64,000 nt of DNA from assembly GCA_964369235.1 (NCBI GenBank), contig CAYJEQ010000003.1:20621-84620 (forward strand), in the 5' to 3' direction. Every line of letters begins with the position of its first letter. The stretch's first letter is position 1. Below, piece after piece: positions 1 to 8,203 of this stretch. Source of the stretch: CAYJEQ01 sp964369235 (GTDB lineage: Bacteria > Bacillota > Clostridia > Oscillospirales > Ruminococcaceae). The translations under genes were made by a program, and so were the position numbers. The notes under the pieces are model-generated. The model worked only from the letters and a program-made list of their open reading frames with translations, searched no databases and was not told where the DNA came from.

Positions 1-159
1 AACTTTTATAATAAAATTAAAAGAAACTAGTAATAAATTTAAGAATGGTTTTCAAGAGGGAATTATTGTTACTGCTACAATATGTCTTTACAAACATAAA
101 AACTATCTGAGTAAAAATACAATTTTAGTCAATACTTTATTTATAAAAAGGAAGGGTTG

Positions 160-1701
160 GTGGATCATATCTGGAATAGGATAAAATCTGATTTAACTAA
201 TGATGCAAAAGAAAGCTATGCACCACAGGAAAATAGTAAATTATTTAAGTTAGAGGTAGATAGTGATAATTTAAGAGCTAGTCAGCAGATTACACAGATG
301 ACTATGGGCTCAAGTGATATAATGATAAGAAATTTTATAGTAAATGGGATAAAAATCACCTTGGTAATGTGTGAGGGGTTATTTAGTAGTCAGGTGCTTA
401 ATGACAATATGATAAAACCACTAATACATCTAAATCTAGAGGATAAAACACCACTAGCTTTATATAACTGGATTAATAATAATACAATAATAGCAGGTGA
501 TCAGAAAAATCTAATTAGTTATGATGAGCTGTTTCATTTTATTATGTCGGGGTTTGTGGTAATACTCGTAGATGGGGTAAAAGGTGGAATTGCCTGTGGT
601 TTACAGGGGTTTCACTTTAGGTCGGTGTCAGAGCCTTCAGGGGAAACTAATATTAGAGGTTCTAGGGAAGGTTTTGTTGAGGCAATAAGGATTAATGTTG
701 CTATGGTAAGAAGAAGGATGAAAACCCCTAATCTTAAATTTGAACTACTTAATGTAGGAGAAAAAAGCAAAACCGATGTATGTCTAGCTTATCGCACCGA
801 CTGTGTAGATAAAGCTATAGTAGAAAATATAAAAAGCAAACTATCCCAAATATCCATTGACAATGTAATGGAAAGTGGATATATACAGCCTTTTTTAGAT
901 ACAGCCCCTTTATCTATTTTTAGCAGTATAGGTACTACCCAGCGTCCTGATGTGCTTCTTGCTAAAATATCTGAGGGTAGGGTAGGTGTTTTAGTTGACG
1001 GAACACCTTTTGCCCTTGTCATACCACAGCTTTTTAATGAGCACTTTCAGTGTTTAGACGATTATACTCAGCGTCCTTATTTTGCAACTCTTATTAGATG
1101 GATTAAATATATAGCATTTATAGTTAGTATACTACTTCCTGGATTTTATGTAGCTATTGCAACCTTTCATCCTGAATTACTGCCTACAGACCTGCTTTTT
1201 AATATAGCATCAGCAGACAATAGTACACCATTCCCCTTAATATTTGAGGCTCTAGGACTTCATCTATTTTATGAAATTCTCCGTGAGGCTGGTTTAAGAC
1301 TCCCTAAATCAATAGGACATGCTGTTAGTATTGTAGGTGGATTAGTAATAGGTGATGCAGCTGTACAAGCTGGTTTAGTAGGTGCACCTATGGTAATTAT
1401 AGTTGCTCTTACAGCTATTACTGCATTTGTAACTCCATCGCTTTACGAGCCTATTATGTTTAGTCGATTTGCTTTTATTTTTTTAGGAGGGTGTTTTGGG
1501 ATTTTTGGAATGTCTTTAGGGATTATGCTAATACTACTAAATCTATCAGCAATAGATAGTTATGGTATACCTGCCTCTAGCCCAATATCACCACTAAACC
1601 TATATAGTATACGAGATGTGTTTTTTAGATTAGGTTGGAAAAGCCTAGCTAAGGAAAATCTTCGAGTGCAAAATATACCAGGCTCTAAAACAAAAACTTA
1701 A
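160..1701 (+). CDS. GerA-family spore germinant receptor subunit A
   Basis: This is the A subunit of a nutrient germinant receptor in the inner spore membrane. Together with the B and C subunits that follow, it senses small molecules and triggers spore germination. The first roughly 300 residues are hydrophilic. They are followed by the typical membrane half beginning with the conserved block PYFATLIRWIKYIAFIVS and several further transmembrane segments, and the length (about 513 residues) is normal for the family. A GTG start is chosen because it sits 7 nt after AAGGA; a TTG one codon earlier is possible but very close to the ribosome site. The B gene begins 10 nt after the stop, so A-B-C form one operon. 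In this family such operons are normally forespore-expressed; no convincing sigma-G promoter could be read in the 159 bases available upstream. The ligand cannot be predicted. Confidence 0.93.
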   Translation: MDHIWNRIKSDLTNDAKESYAPQENSKLFKLEVDSDNLRASQQITQMTMGSSDIMIRNFIVNGIKITLVMCEGLFSSQVLNDNMIKPLIHLNLEDKTPLALYNWINNNTIIAGDQKNLISYDELFHFIMSGFVVILVDGVKGGIACGLQGFHFRSVSEPSGETNIRGSREGFVEAIRINVAMVRRRMKTPNLKFELLNVGEKSKTDVCLAYRTDCVDKAIVENIKSKLSQISIDNVMESGYIQPFLDTAPLSIFSSIGTTQRPDVLLAKISEGRVGVLVDGTPFALVIPQLFNEHFQCLDDYTQRPYFATLIRWIKYIAFIVSILLPGFYVAIATFHPELLPTDLLFNIASADNSTPFPLIFEALGLHLFYEILREAGLRLPKSIGHAVSIVGGLVIGDAAVQAGLVGAPMVIIVALTAITAFVTPSLYEPIMFSRFAFIFLGGCFGIFGMSLGIMLILLNLSAIDSYGIPASSPISPLNLYSIRDVFFRLGWKSLAKENLRVQNIPGSKTKT

Positions 1702-1711
1702 GGAGAATCCT

Positions 1712-2770
1712 ATGGATAAAAGTAAAAAAATCACCTGGGGACAGCTGTTTGTAATGATTTTTATCTCCAAAGCCTTTTTTCTAATGATGTCACCAGTATC
1801 TAATAATGATATACAACCCAGCCTTTATATATGGGGGCAGATTATCTCTATTCCTATTATGTTAGTGCTACTGATACCTACAATTTATTTAATAAGAAAG
1901 AGTTTTGATTTTAGCAGTAATATAATACTACAAAAACTTACTGGCTTACTTTACCTTATAGCTACACTGTCAATAGGGATAAATAGCCTTGTAAATTTTC
2001 AAAAATTTTTAGTAGATACTTTTTTCCCCTTTACCTCAGGAACAGCCTTAATGATACTGCTTATTCTAGGTATTACCTATGGTATTTATTTAGGTTTAGA
2101 GCCTTTGGCTAGGGCTGGGGGGATAGTAATGTTTTTTGTGCTTATTGGTACTGGGTTAATTAGCTTTTCTTTTATAGATAAGATTGACATGGCGTATTTT
2201 AAGCCACTTGCTGATATTACCACACAAAATATAACCACCATAACACTATCCTCATTAATAGCTAATCAGGATTTTATACTGATTTTACTACTATCTGCTT
2301 TTACAAACTCTAATAATCCTAAAGGTCTTAAAACCCTTTTAATATCATCTAGTGGCTTTTATAGTTTAATGATATTTTTTATAATTACTGTTTTAGGGGG
2401 ATATATTAACCATGCTAAATATCCTTTATACAGCATATCTTCTATTGCTAATTTAGCAGTAATAGGAAGACTAGATTCAGTATTTATGATGCTATGGGTA
2501 TGGATAGCCTTTATACGGATTACACTTTTTATACTATCAGCAGACTACGCACTCTCCCTTGTAATAGAAGAGAAAAAAGATAGAGGAAAATATATAATCA
2601 CAGGGTTAATATTAGTTATATCAACTATATTTACTATATATCCAGATATGGGGGAGTTATTTACTAAGTTTACCTCCTCAGGGATAATATTTTTAATATG
2701 TATAGTTATACTGCCATTATTATATATAACACAGCTTAAATTTGAATCAAATAGAAAGGGTAAGGTATAG
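1712..2770 (+). CDS. GerA-family germinant receptor subunit B (APC-type permease fold)
   Basis: B subunit of the germinant receptor, the integral membrane component that resembles amino-acid permeases and is thought to bind the germinant. The protein has 352 residues and about ten hydrophobic segments spread over the whole length, starting with KITWGQLFVMIFISKAFF near the N-terminus, as usual for the endospore germination permease family. AAGGAG stands six nt before the ATG. The gene lies between the A and C subunit genes and its stop directly precedes the C-subunit ATG, consistent with a single transcript and coupled translation. Identification rests on hydropathy, N-terminal family pattern and operon position. 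Confidence 0.92.
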   Translation: MDKSKKITWGQLFVMIFISKAFFLMMSPVSNNDIQPSLYIWGQIISIPIMLVLLIPTIYLIRKSFDFSSNIILQKLTGLLYLIATLSIGINSLVNFQKFLVDTFFPFTSGTALMILLILGITYGIYLGLEPLARAGGIVMFFVLIGTGLISFSFIDKIDMAYFKPLADITTQNITTITLSSLIANQDFILILLLSAFTNSNNPKGLKTLLISSSGFYSLMIFFIITVLGGYINHAKYPLYSISSIANLAVIGRLDSVFMMLWVWIAFIRITLFILSADYALSLVIEEKKDRGKYIITGLILVISTIFTIYPDMGELFTKFTSSGIIFLICIVILPLLYITQLKFESNRKGKV

Positions 2771-2771
2771 G

Positions 2772-3839
2772 ATGAAAAAAATCTTAATAATAAACCTTTG
2801 TATAATGATGTTTTTTACAGGATGTAGCAGTGAAATGGAGCTAAGGGAGAAAGCTGTAGTACAGGCAGTAGGTATTGATTATAGTGAGGAAATGTATAAA
2901 CTAACACTACAGGTTTTTGATTTTTCTAATGAGTCACAACAGGAAAGTTATCAGACTATAGAGGGTAGTGGTAAGGATATTACTTCTGCTTTTATAGATG
3001 CTACAATAAATAGTGGTAGGCTAATTTTTCTTGGTAATAATAAGGTGGTTTTGCTGTCAGAGCCAGCTTTAATTGGGCTGGAAAGTATTCTAAATTTTTT
3101 TAGTCAAAATCATCAGTCCCCACTACAAACACCCATAGCCATTACTAAAACATCTGCTGAGGAAATAATAAAAGCAAAACAAACTACCACGAAATCCATT
3201 AGTGGAGAAGATTTATATTTACTGTTAAAAAGAGGTGTGCAATCAGGATTTTATGGTAGTACATCGGTTTATGAGCTACTACCTGTTTTACAGGAGGAAG
3301 GTGTAGGAGAACTGATACCAGTTATCCAGCTATTAGGGGAGAAGGATAATCACAGCCTAAAGCTTACAGAAAGCTATGGTGTCTGGAATGGTGGATATGT
3401 AGCTAGTGTAGATGAAAGTCAAAGTAGAGGGGTTAACTTAATTACAAACAGTGGTATAAAAACAGCTGTAGATTTAGGACAGGTGGAAAATGTACCCATA
3501 ATTGCAATGTTAAAAGATCTTGATTATACAATTACATCTGATGTTAAGTTTAGTGAAATAACAGTATTAATAGACCTAAATGTTAAAGCAAGCATTGACA
3601 GTGATATAACTAGTGGAATCATAAGCCATGATGAGGCTAGGGATAAACTGGAGTCTATTCTAAAAGAAGATGTAGAAAATGCTCTGAAGATGGCAGTGGA
3701 CAATAAAGTAGACTTATTTTTATTTAAAGATTTTACAGAGCAAAACTATTACAACTGGGTAGCAGAAAACAAGTTACAATGGGGTGAAATTATAGCTAAT
3801 GGTGGTTATGAAGTCAATGTAAATGCTCAGATAACTTGA
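2772..3839 (+). CDS. GerA-family germinant receptor subunit C (lipoprotein)
   Basis: C subunit of the germinant receptor, a lipoprotein exposed on the outer face of the inner spore membrane. The start is the ATG one base after the B stop: it gives a lysine-containing signal peptide ending in a lipobox (FFTGC), so the mature protein begins at that cysteine, and AAGGGTAAGG lies just upstream. A longer reading from 30 nt upstream would put ten residues in front of the signal peptide and is unlikely. The mature part contains the typical GerC opening (ELREKAVVQAVGIDY) and a C-terminal region with TEQNYYNWVAENKLQWG, both family-like. About 355 residues. No obvious terminator follows before the next gene. 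Confidence 0.92.
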   Translation: MKKILIINLCIMMFFTGCSSEMELREKAVVQAVGIDYSEEMYKLTLQVFDFSNESQQESYQTIEGSGKDITSAFIDATINSGRLIFLGNNKVVLLSEPALIGLESILNFFSQNHQSPLQTPIAITKTSAEEIIKAKQTTTKSISGEDLYLLLKRGVQSGFYGSTSVYELLPVLQEEGVGELIPVIQLLGEKDNHSLKLTESYGVWNGGYVASVDESQSRGVNLITNSGIKTAVDLGQVENVPIIAMLKDLDYTITSDVKFSEITVLIDLNVKASIDSDITSGIISHDEARDKLESILKEDVENALKMAVDNKVDLFLFKDFTEQNYYNWVAENKLQWGEIIANGGYEVNVNAQIT

Positions 3840-3896
3840 TTAATATTAGTTAATATACTATAATAAGTCCTATCAACTAGATAGGATGGCAAAGCT

Positions 3897-4661
3897 ATGA
3901 CAAGTGTAGAAAAAATATATAAATATCTAATAGCAAACCCCTGGGTGGGTATAGGGAGTTTTGCGCTAATATCAGGGGGCATACCTTTTATTAGTGGATA
4001 TACCCACCTAGGGAATGTAGCGCTAATCATATACGGCAGTTTAATTATGTGTGCTACAAAAAGATATAAGGATCATCATAGTTATACCAATCCACTATGG
4101 TTTTTTATTAAGTTTGTTACCTTTGTAGGGGTAGGAATGCTGATAATAATGCTACAATCAGCCTATATGTCCAGTTATAAGGGTGAAGACCCAGCTACAG
4201 TTATAGTAATGGGCTGTATGGTGGAAGATGGAGAAGCCTCTAATATGTTAAAAGCACGACTAAATGTAGCCTACAATGAACTAGAGGAAAACCCAAGTTA
4301 TAGTTGTGTGGTAACGGGAGGATTAACCGATGGAGAGCCATTATCTGAATCAGAGGTAATGAAAAACTATCTTGTAGATAGAGGGATAGACCCTAGTAGA
4401 ATATATCAAGAAGACAAAGCCACAGATACTGAGGAGAATATCACAAATTCTGTAAATATAATTGCTGAAAATAATCTACCAGAGAATGTAATTATTGCTA
4501 CAGATGGTTTTCATCAGTTTAGATCTCTTTATTACTCCAGATGGTTAGGCTTTGAGTCCTACTCTACAAGTAGCCTATCTGCATTAGGGTTAGTTGTAGG
4601 ATATTATACAAGGGAAATGCTTGCAATTTTAGAAATGCTGTTGATGTTTAATCAGGGGTAA
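3897..4661 (+). CDS. YdcF/SanA-like DUF218 membrane protein
   Basis: Membrane-anchored protein of the DUF218 (YdcF/SanA/ElyC) family, whose members are linked to envelope integrity; their exact reaction is unknown. Two or three hydrophobic segments occupy residues 15-100, followed by the DUF218 domain: VIVMGCMVEDGEAS at the start, VVTGG, then the acidic TDTEENITNS block and IIATDGFHQFR. These motifs match the family in order. The gene follows the germination operon after 57 nt. A small hairpin (CCTATC/GATAGG) lies 12 nt before the ATG and includes part of the weak ribosome site AGGATGG, so initiation may be inefficient. It could be cotranscribed with the germination genes or be independent; no clear promoter was seen. 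Confidence 0.8.
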   Translation: MTSVEKIYKYLIANPWVGIGSFALISGGIPFISGYTHLGNVALIIYGSLIMCATKRYKDHHSYTNPLWFFIKFVTFVGVGMLIIMLQSAYMSSYKGEDPATVIVMGCMVEDGEASNMLKARLNVAYNELEENPSYSCVVTGGLTDGEPLSESEVMKNYLVDRGIDPSRIYQEDKATDTEENITNSVNIIAENNLPENVIIATDGFHQFRSLYYSRWLGFESYSTSSLSALGLVVGYYTREMLAILEMLLMFNQG

Positions 4662-4670
4662 TGGCAATCA

Positions 4671-4699
4671 TTGACAGTGTATCCTATAAGTGCTATGAT
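4671..4699 (+). promoter_or_regulatory. Sigma-A type promoter, TTGACA-N17-TATGAT
   Basis: A perfect -35 hexamer TTGACA is followed after exactly 17 bases by TATGAT, five of six matches to the -10 consensus. It begins 10 nt after the stop of the YdcF-like gene and ends about 50 nt before the flavin/ferredoxin gene, which it should drive. Confidence 0.75.
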
Positions 4700-4749
4700 T
4701 AATTTAAAATAAATAATCAATGAGTACTGAAAGGACTGTGAAATAAACC

Positions 4750-5415
4750 ATGGATATTAAATCAATTTATGAGGCATTTGATAAAATAGGCTGTTTATCA
4801 TTTACAACAATAAATCAGGAGGGGTTTCCTGAATCTCGCATAGCACATCTTAGAGGATATGATGATGAAGGTATTTACTTTATGACTATGTATACTAAAT
4901 CCTTCTATCGTGATCTAAAAGACAATGGTAAAATATCTCTTTGTGGATTATCAGCAGATACAAAGGTATCCCATGATGAAGAGGGAATGCCTGTCTTTGA
5001 AGGTGGATATGCAATTAGAATGTCTGGTGAAGCTAGAGAAATCTCTATAGATGATTTAAAAGCAAAGAAAAACCCAATGTTTGACCTATGTATAAAGGAT
5101 CATGAGAAATACCGAGCAATGGTAGTGTTTTGTATTACAAAGGCTAGAGGGGACATATTTGATTATGATTTTGAGATGATAGCTCGAGAAAATAAAGTAC
5201 AGAGAACTTATTTTGCATATAATGAAGCTTCTGTGCACTATCGTGGCTTACATATAGATACAGATAAATGTATTAGCTGTGGGGTCTGTAGGGAGAAGTG
5301 TTCCTTTAAAGCTATCTATGTAGAGGACAGTTTATATTCTATTGATAAGTATCGTTGTGACGAGTGTGGGGACTGTTATATTAACTGTCCAGTAAATGCT
5401 ATATACACTAATTAA
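4750..5415 (+). CDS. Pyridoxamine-5'-phosphate-oxidase-like flavin protein fused to a 2[4Fe-4S] ferredoxin
   Basis: Predicted redox protein of two parts. Residues 1-150 resemble the FMN-binding split-barrel (PNPOx-like) fold: LSFTTINQEGFPESR near the start and YFMTMYTKSFYRDLK in the region that usually contacts FMN. Residues 170-221 carry two classical iron-sulfur motifs (CISCGVCREKC and CDECGDCYINC), enough for two [4Fe-4S] clusters. Such proteins probably move electrons between ferredoxin clusters and flavin, but the substrate is unknown. The GAAAGGA ribosome site is 14 nt before ATG, a long spacing that recurs in this window. It has its own strong promoter and no downstream partner within 270 nt, so it is probably monocistronic. 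Confidence 0.85.
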   Translation: MDIKSIYEAFDKIGCLSFTTINQEGFPESRIAHLRGYDDEGIYFMTMYTKSFYRDLKDNGKISLCGLSADTKVSHDEEGMPVFEGGYAIRMSGEAREISIDDLKAKKNPMFDLCIKDHEKYRAMVVFCITKARGDIFDYDFEMIARENKVQRTYFAYNEASVHYRGLHIDTDKCISCGVCREKCSFKAIYVEDSLYSIDKYRCDECGDCYINCPVNAIYTN

Positions 5416-5654
5416 TAAGTTAACAAAACTATTAGCGAAACATATCACAATAAGTTTAGGTCAATAATGGTAAAAACAAAAAATTATATTTAGTAAGTTT
5501 AGCCTTTTCACTGAAAAAATTTATTAAATAGGATTTACTAATTTTGTTAGTGGAAATTAATTTTAAGTTATGGTATAGTGATTATGACGGAATATGAAGT
5601 AGGTTATTGGTTAAGATAACTAGCTTTATAATCTAATACACCGAAGTTTAAAGG

Positions 5655-5688
5655 AGTATAGTTTGAAAATGAATTTGAAAACTATACT
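5655..5688 (+). promoter_or_regulatory. Inverted repeat in the hemerythrin 5' region
   Basis: Ten-base arms AGTATAGTTT and AAACTATACT are perfect complements separated by 14 nt, ending 4 nt before the GAAAGGA ribosome site of the hemerythrin gene. It could be an RNA hairpin near the ribosome site or a repressor operator. Its function is inferred only from position. Confidence 0.45.
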
Positions 5689-5711
5689 AAGTGAAAGGAA
5701 TTGTCATAATT

Positions 5712-6113
5712 ATGAAATATTCATTAACTGAGGATATGCGCACAGGATACTATACTATAGACCTTCAACATAATGAACTATTTACAGCTATTAACGACTT
5801 ATTAGAAGCCTGCACAACTGGAAAAGGTAGACAAAGTGTAGCTAAAACATCACAGTTTTTAACAAGCTATGTAGACAAGCATTTTGCAGAGGAAGAAGCC
5901 TTACAACTTAAAACTAATTATCCCCAGTACATAGCCCACAAGAAATTCCATGATAGCTATAAATCTAAACTAAAAGAAGATTTAAAGATACTAGATAGAG
6001 AAGGGGTTTCTATTGCAAGCCTAGCTATTGTAAATAGCTCTATGGTATCACTTATCTCACATATTAAGATGGAAGACAAAAAACTTGCTAAACATATACA
6101 AAGTGCATTATAA
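5712..6113 (+). CDS. Bacteriohemerythrin
   Basis: Small cytoplasmic diiron oxygen-binding protein. The ligand pattern is complete: an early His (LQHNELF), the HFAEEE helix, HKKFHDSY, and a last His in SHIKMEDK, in the usual order for a single-domain hemerythrin of about 133 residues. In anaerobes such proteins buffer oxygen or deliver it to reductases (family knowledge). The start is the ATG 12 nt after GAAAGGA; a GTG 21 nt further upstream overlaps the ribosome site and is rejected. A palindrome precedes the ribosome site and a convergent terminator follows immediately. Neighbouring redox genes (flavin/ferredoxin protein, peroxidase, aldo/keto reductase) suggest an oxidative-stress context. 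Confidence 0.9.
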   Translation: MKYSLTEDMRTGYYTIDLQHNELFTAINDLLEACTTGKGRQSVAKTSQFLTSYVDKHFAEEEALQLKTNYPQYIAHKKFHDSYKSKLKEDLKILDREGVSIASLAIVNSSMVSLISHIKMEDKKLAKHIQSAL

Positions 6114-6115
6114 AT

Positions 6116-6153
6116 AAACAACCCACCGATAAAGAACTATCGGTGGATTGTTT
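6116..6153. terminator. Bidirectional terminator between hemerythrin and peroxidase genes
   Basis: Arms CCACCGATA and TATCGGTGG pair perfectly around a 6-nt loop. After one mismatch the stem extends with AACAA/TTGTT. A-rich and T-rich flanks suit both strands. It lies between two convergent gene ends. Confidence 0.8.
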
Positions 6154-6157
6154 ATTA

Positions 6158-6706
6158 TTATAGATATTTCTCAATTTCTAAAGCCATAATCTCAAAATCA
6201 TCTACTGGCTCAAAGCGTCTAACTACATTACCTTCACTATCTATGAGGAATTTAGTGAAATTCCATTTTATATCTGGGGACTTATCATAATCTGGATTTT
6301 TTGCTGAGAACATCTCTTTTAATCTTTCGTTTAGGGGGTGGCTAGGGTTATTAAAACCTTCAAACTCAGTTTGTGATACTAGATAGGTAAATAATGGATC
6401 ACTATTTTCACCAGTGACATCTATTTTAGAATAAATAGTATAAGGGGTGTTGAATTTTAAAGTGCAAAACTCTCCTATTTCACTATCACTGCCAGGTGCT
6501 TGTGCGCCAAACTGATTACAAGGGAAGTCAAGTATATCAAAGCCTCTGTCTTTAAACTTTGTATATAGATCACCTAAATCTTTATACTGACTTGTAAATC
6601 CACACTCAGTAGCAGTATTTGCAATTAAAATAACCTTTCCCTTAAAATCCCTTAGTGACTGGCTACTACCATCGGTTTTTTTCACTGTAAAATCATAAAT
6701 ATTCAT
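6158..6706 (-). CDS. Glutathione-peroxidase-family thiol peroxidase (BsaA/Gpx type)
   Basis: Cytoplasmic peroxidase that reduces hydroperoxides, in bacteria usually with thioredoxin rather than glutathione. The peroxidatic residue is a cysteine (C35 in NTATECGFT), not selenocysteine. The other signatures, FPCNQFG (C63) and WNFTKFLID with the catalytic Trp and Asn, are present. C81 is another candidate resolving cysteine. At 182 residues the length is normal for the family. The ribosome site GGAGGAATT precedes the ATG on the minus strand. The gene is transcribed toward the hemerythrin gene and ends in the shared terminator. It fits the local group of oxygen- and peroxide-defence genes. Confidence 0.92.
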   Translation of the reverse strand: MNIYDFTVKKTDGSSQSLRDFKGKVILIANTATECGFTSQYKDLGDLYTKFKDRGFDILDFPCNQFGAQAPGSDSEIGEFCTLKFNTPYTIYSKIDVTGENSDPLFTYLVSQTEFEGFNNPSHPLNERLKEMFSAKNPDYDKSPDIKWNFTKFLIDSEGNVVRRFEPVDDFEIMALEIEKYL

Positions 6707-6908
6707 TTCAATTCCTCCAAGTTCTATTCTAATGTTATATATAGTATATCAAAAATGTTTTAAAATAAAATGATTTTTTGTGATTATTAATGGAAAATTT
6801 CAAATTACTCATATTATGTAGAGAAATTACCTATAAAGACAAGTCTATCTGCATATATTTATTAAGTAATGTATACACAATCTGTAAGCAATACTTATCC
6901 AGTTAGGT

Positions 6909-6937
6909 TTGACAATATTTACATAAGCATATATAAT
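6909..6937 (+). promoter_or_regulatory. Consensus sigma-A promoter, TTGACA-N17-TATAAT
   Basis: Both hexamers match the vegetative consensus exactly with the ideal 17-base spacer. The site is 54 nt upstream of the aldo/keto reductase ATG and should drive that gene strongly. Confidence 0.85.
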
Positions 6938-6990
6938 TATTAAATTACCAATAAATATAAAAATATGGATATAGAAAGAAGGCTATAAGT

Positions 6991-8112
6991 ATGATTTATA
7001 ATAATTCTGAGATTAAAAAGCTAGGCTTTGGCTTTATGAGACTGCCTGTCTGTAATAACGAGATAGATATAGAAAAAACAAAAGAAATGGTAGACGAATT
7101 TTTAGCAAATGGATTTACCTATTTTGACACTGCCTATGGTTACCACAGCCAAAAGTCAGAACTGGCTATTAATGAAACACTAGTAAAAAGACACCCTAGG
7201 GATAGTTTTATACTAGCAACTAAACTACCTGCTTGGTCTGGGGCAAAAACAGCAGAGGAAGCAAAAGCAATGTTTGACACCTCTCTAGAGAGAACAGGGG
7301 CTGGGTATTTTGATTTCTATCTACTACATAATATGGGTGGAGTTAGAACTAAGGTTTTTGAGGACTTTGGCATATGGGAATTTTTAATAGAGAAAAAAGC
7401 TAAAGGTTTAATTAAAAAACTTGGTTTTTCCTTTCATGGTGACGCAGTATCATTAGAAGAAATATTGTCAAAAAGAAGTGATGTGGTTGATTTTGTACAG
7501 CTACAGATAAACTATGCCGACTGGTTTGACAATACAGTACAGTCTAAGAAATGCTATGAAGTTGCGAGAAAATATGGTAAAGAAATTATCGTAATGGAGC
7601 CTATTAGAGGTGGTGCCTTAATAAATCCACCTAAGGCAGTAAAAGATGTATTTGATAATTCAGGGATAGAGCAGAATATGGCTGCTTGGGCGCTAAGATA
7701 TTCAGCATCTTTTGAAGGAGTTATAACTGTTCTTAGTGGTATGTCAAGTATGGAACAGCTTACAGAGAATATCGCTACATTTAAAAACTTCAAACCTATG
7801 ACAGAGGGAGAACAGCAGGTTATTGCAAAGGCTCAAGAAGAATTTGCAAAGATTAAATCCATACCTTGCACCAACTGTAGATACTGTGTAAAAGACTGCC
7901 CAGCAGGTATTGATATACCTATGATACTTGCAGCAATGAACTCTAAGCTTGTTTATGATGACCTTAATCGTGCCAAAGGTCAGTATTCCTTTGCACTGAA
8001 AAATGGTAATGCACCAGAAAGCTGTGTAAACTGTGGTCAATGTGAAGAAGCCTGTCCACAGTATATCGAAATTATTAAGGAACTGGGTGTAATTGCCGAA
8101 ACACTAGGATAG
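6991..8112 (+). CDS. Aldo/keto reductase with C-terminal 4Fe-4S ferredoxin domain
   Basis: Two-domain oxidoreductase. Residues 1-285 form an aldo/keto reductase barrel with the expected tetrad context: FDTAYGY (Asp and Tyr), LATKLP (Lys) and YLLHNMG (His). Residues 290-373 hold two cluster motifs, CTNCRYCVKDCP and CVNCGQCEEACP, so the enzyme probably couples a carbonyl or flavin-independent redox step to ferredoxin-like clusters. This architecture is common in anaerobic Firmicutes, where the substrate is generally unknown. It has its own consensus promoter and a strong terminator, so it is monocistronic. Confidence 0.92.
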   Translation: MIYNNSEIKKLGFGFMRLPVCNNEIDIEKTKEMVDEFLANGFTYFDTAYGYHSQKSELAINETLVKRHPRDSFILATKLPAWSGAKTAEEAKAMFDTSLERTGAGYFDFYLLHNMGGVRTKVFEDFGIWEFLIEKKAKGLIKKLGFSFHGDAVSLEEILSKRSDVVDFVQLQINYADWFDNTVQSKKCYEVARKYGKEIIVMEPIRGGALINPPKAVKDVFDNSGIEQNMAAWALRYSASFEGVITVLSGMSSMEQLTENIATFKNFKPMTEGEQQVIAKAQEEFAKIKSIPCTNCRYCVKDCPAGIDIPMILAAMNSKLVYDDLNRAKGQYSFALKNGNAPESCVNCGQCEEACPQYIEIIKELGVIAETLG

Positions 8113-8124
8113 ATAATATTAGAA

Positions 8125-8175
8125 TAAAGGGTATATTCTTTGGTTAATAGCTGGAGAATATACCCTTTATATTTT
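8125..8175. terminator. Bidirectional terminator hairpin (GGGTATATTCT type)
   Basis: Fifteen-base perfect arms, left TAAAGGGTATATTCT and right AGAATATACCCTTTA, enclose a 15-nt loop and are followed by a T-rich run. It separates convergent genes. A related hairpin lies at 42374-42424 in the same type of position. Confidence 0.85.
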
Positions 8176-8203
8176 ACCTATATATGTTATGGTTTTTACA
8201 CCA

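Noticed and set aside
1..159. Sigma-G promoter for the germinant receptor operon
   Set aside because: CATAAAA near 95 and GCTAC near 74 match the consensus only weakly and with short spacing.
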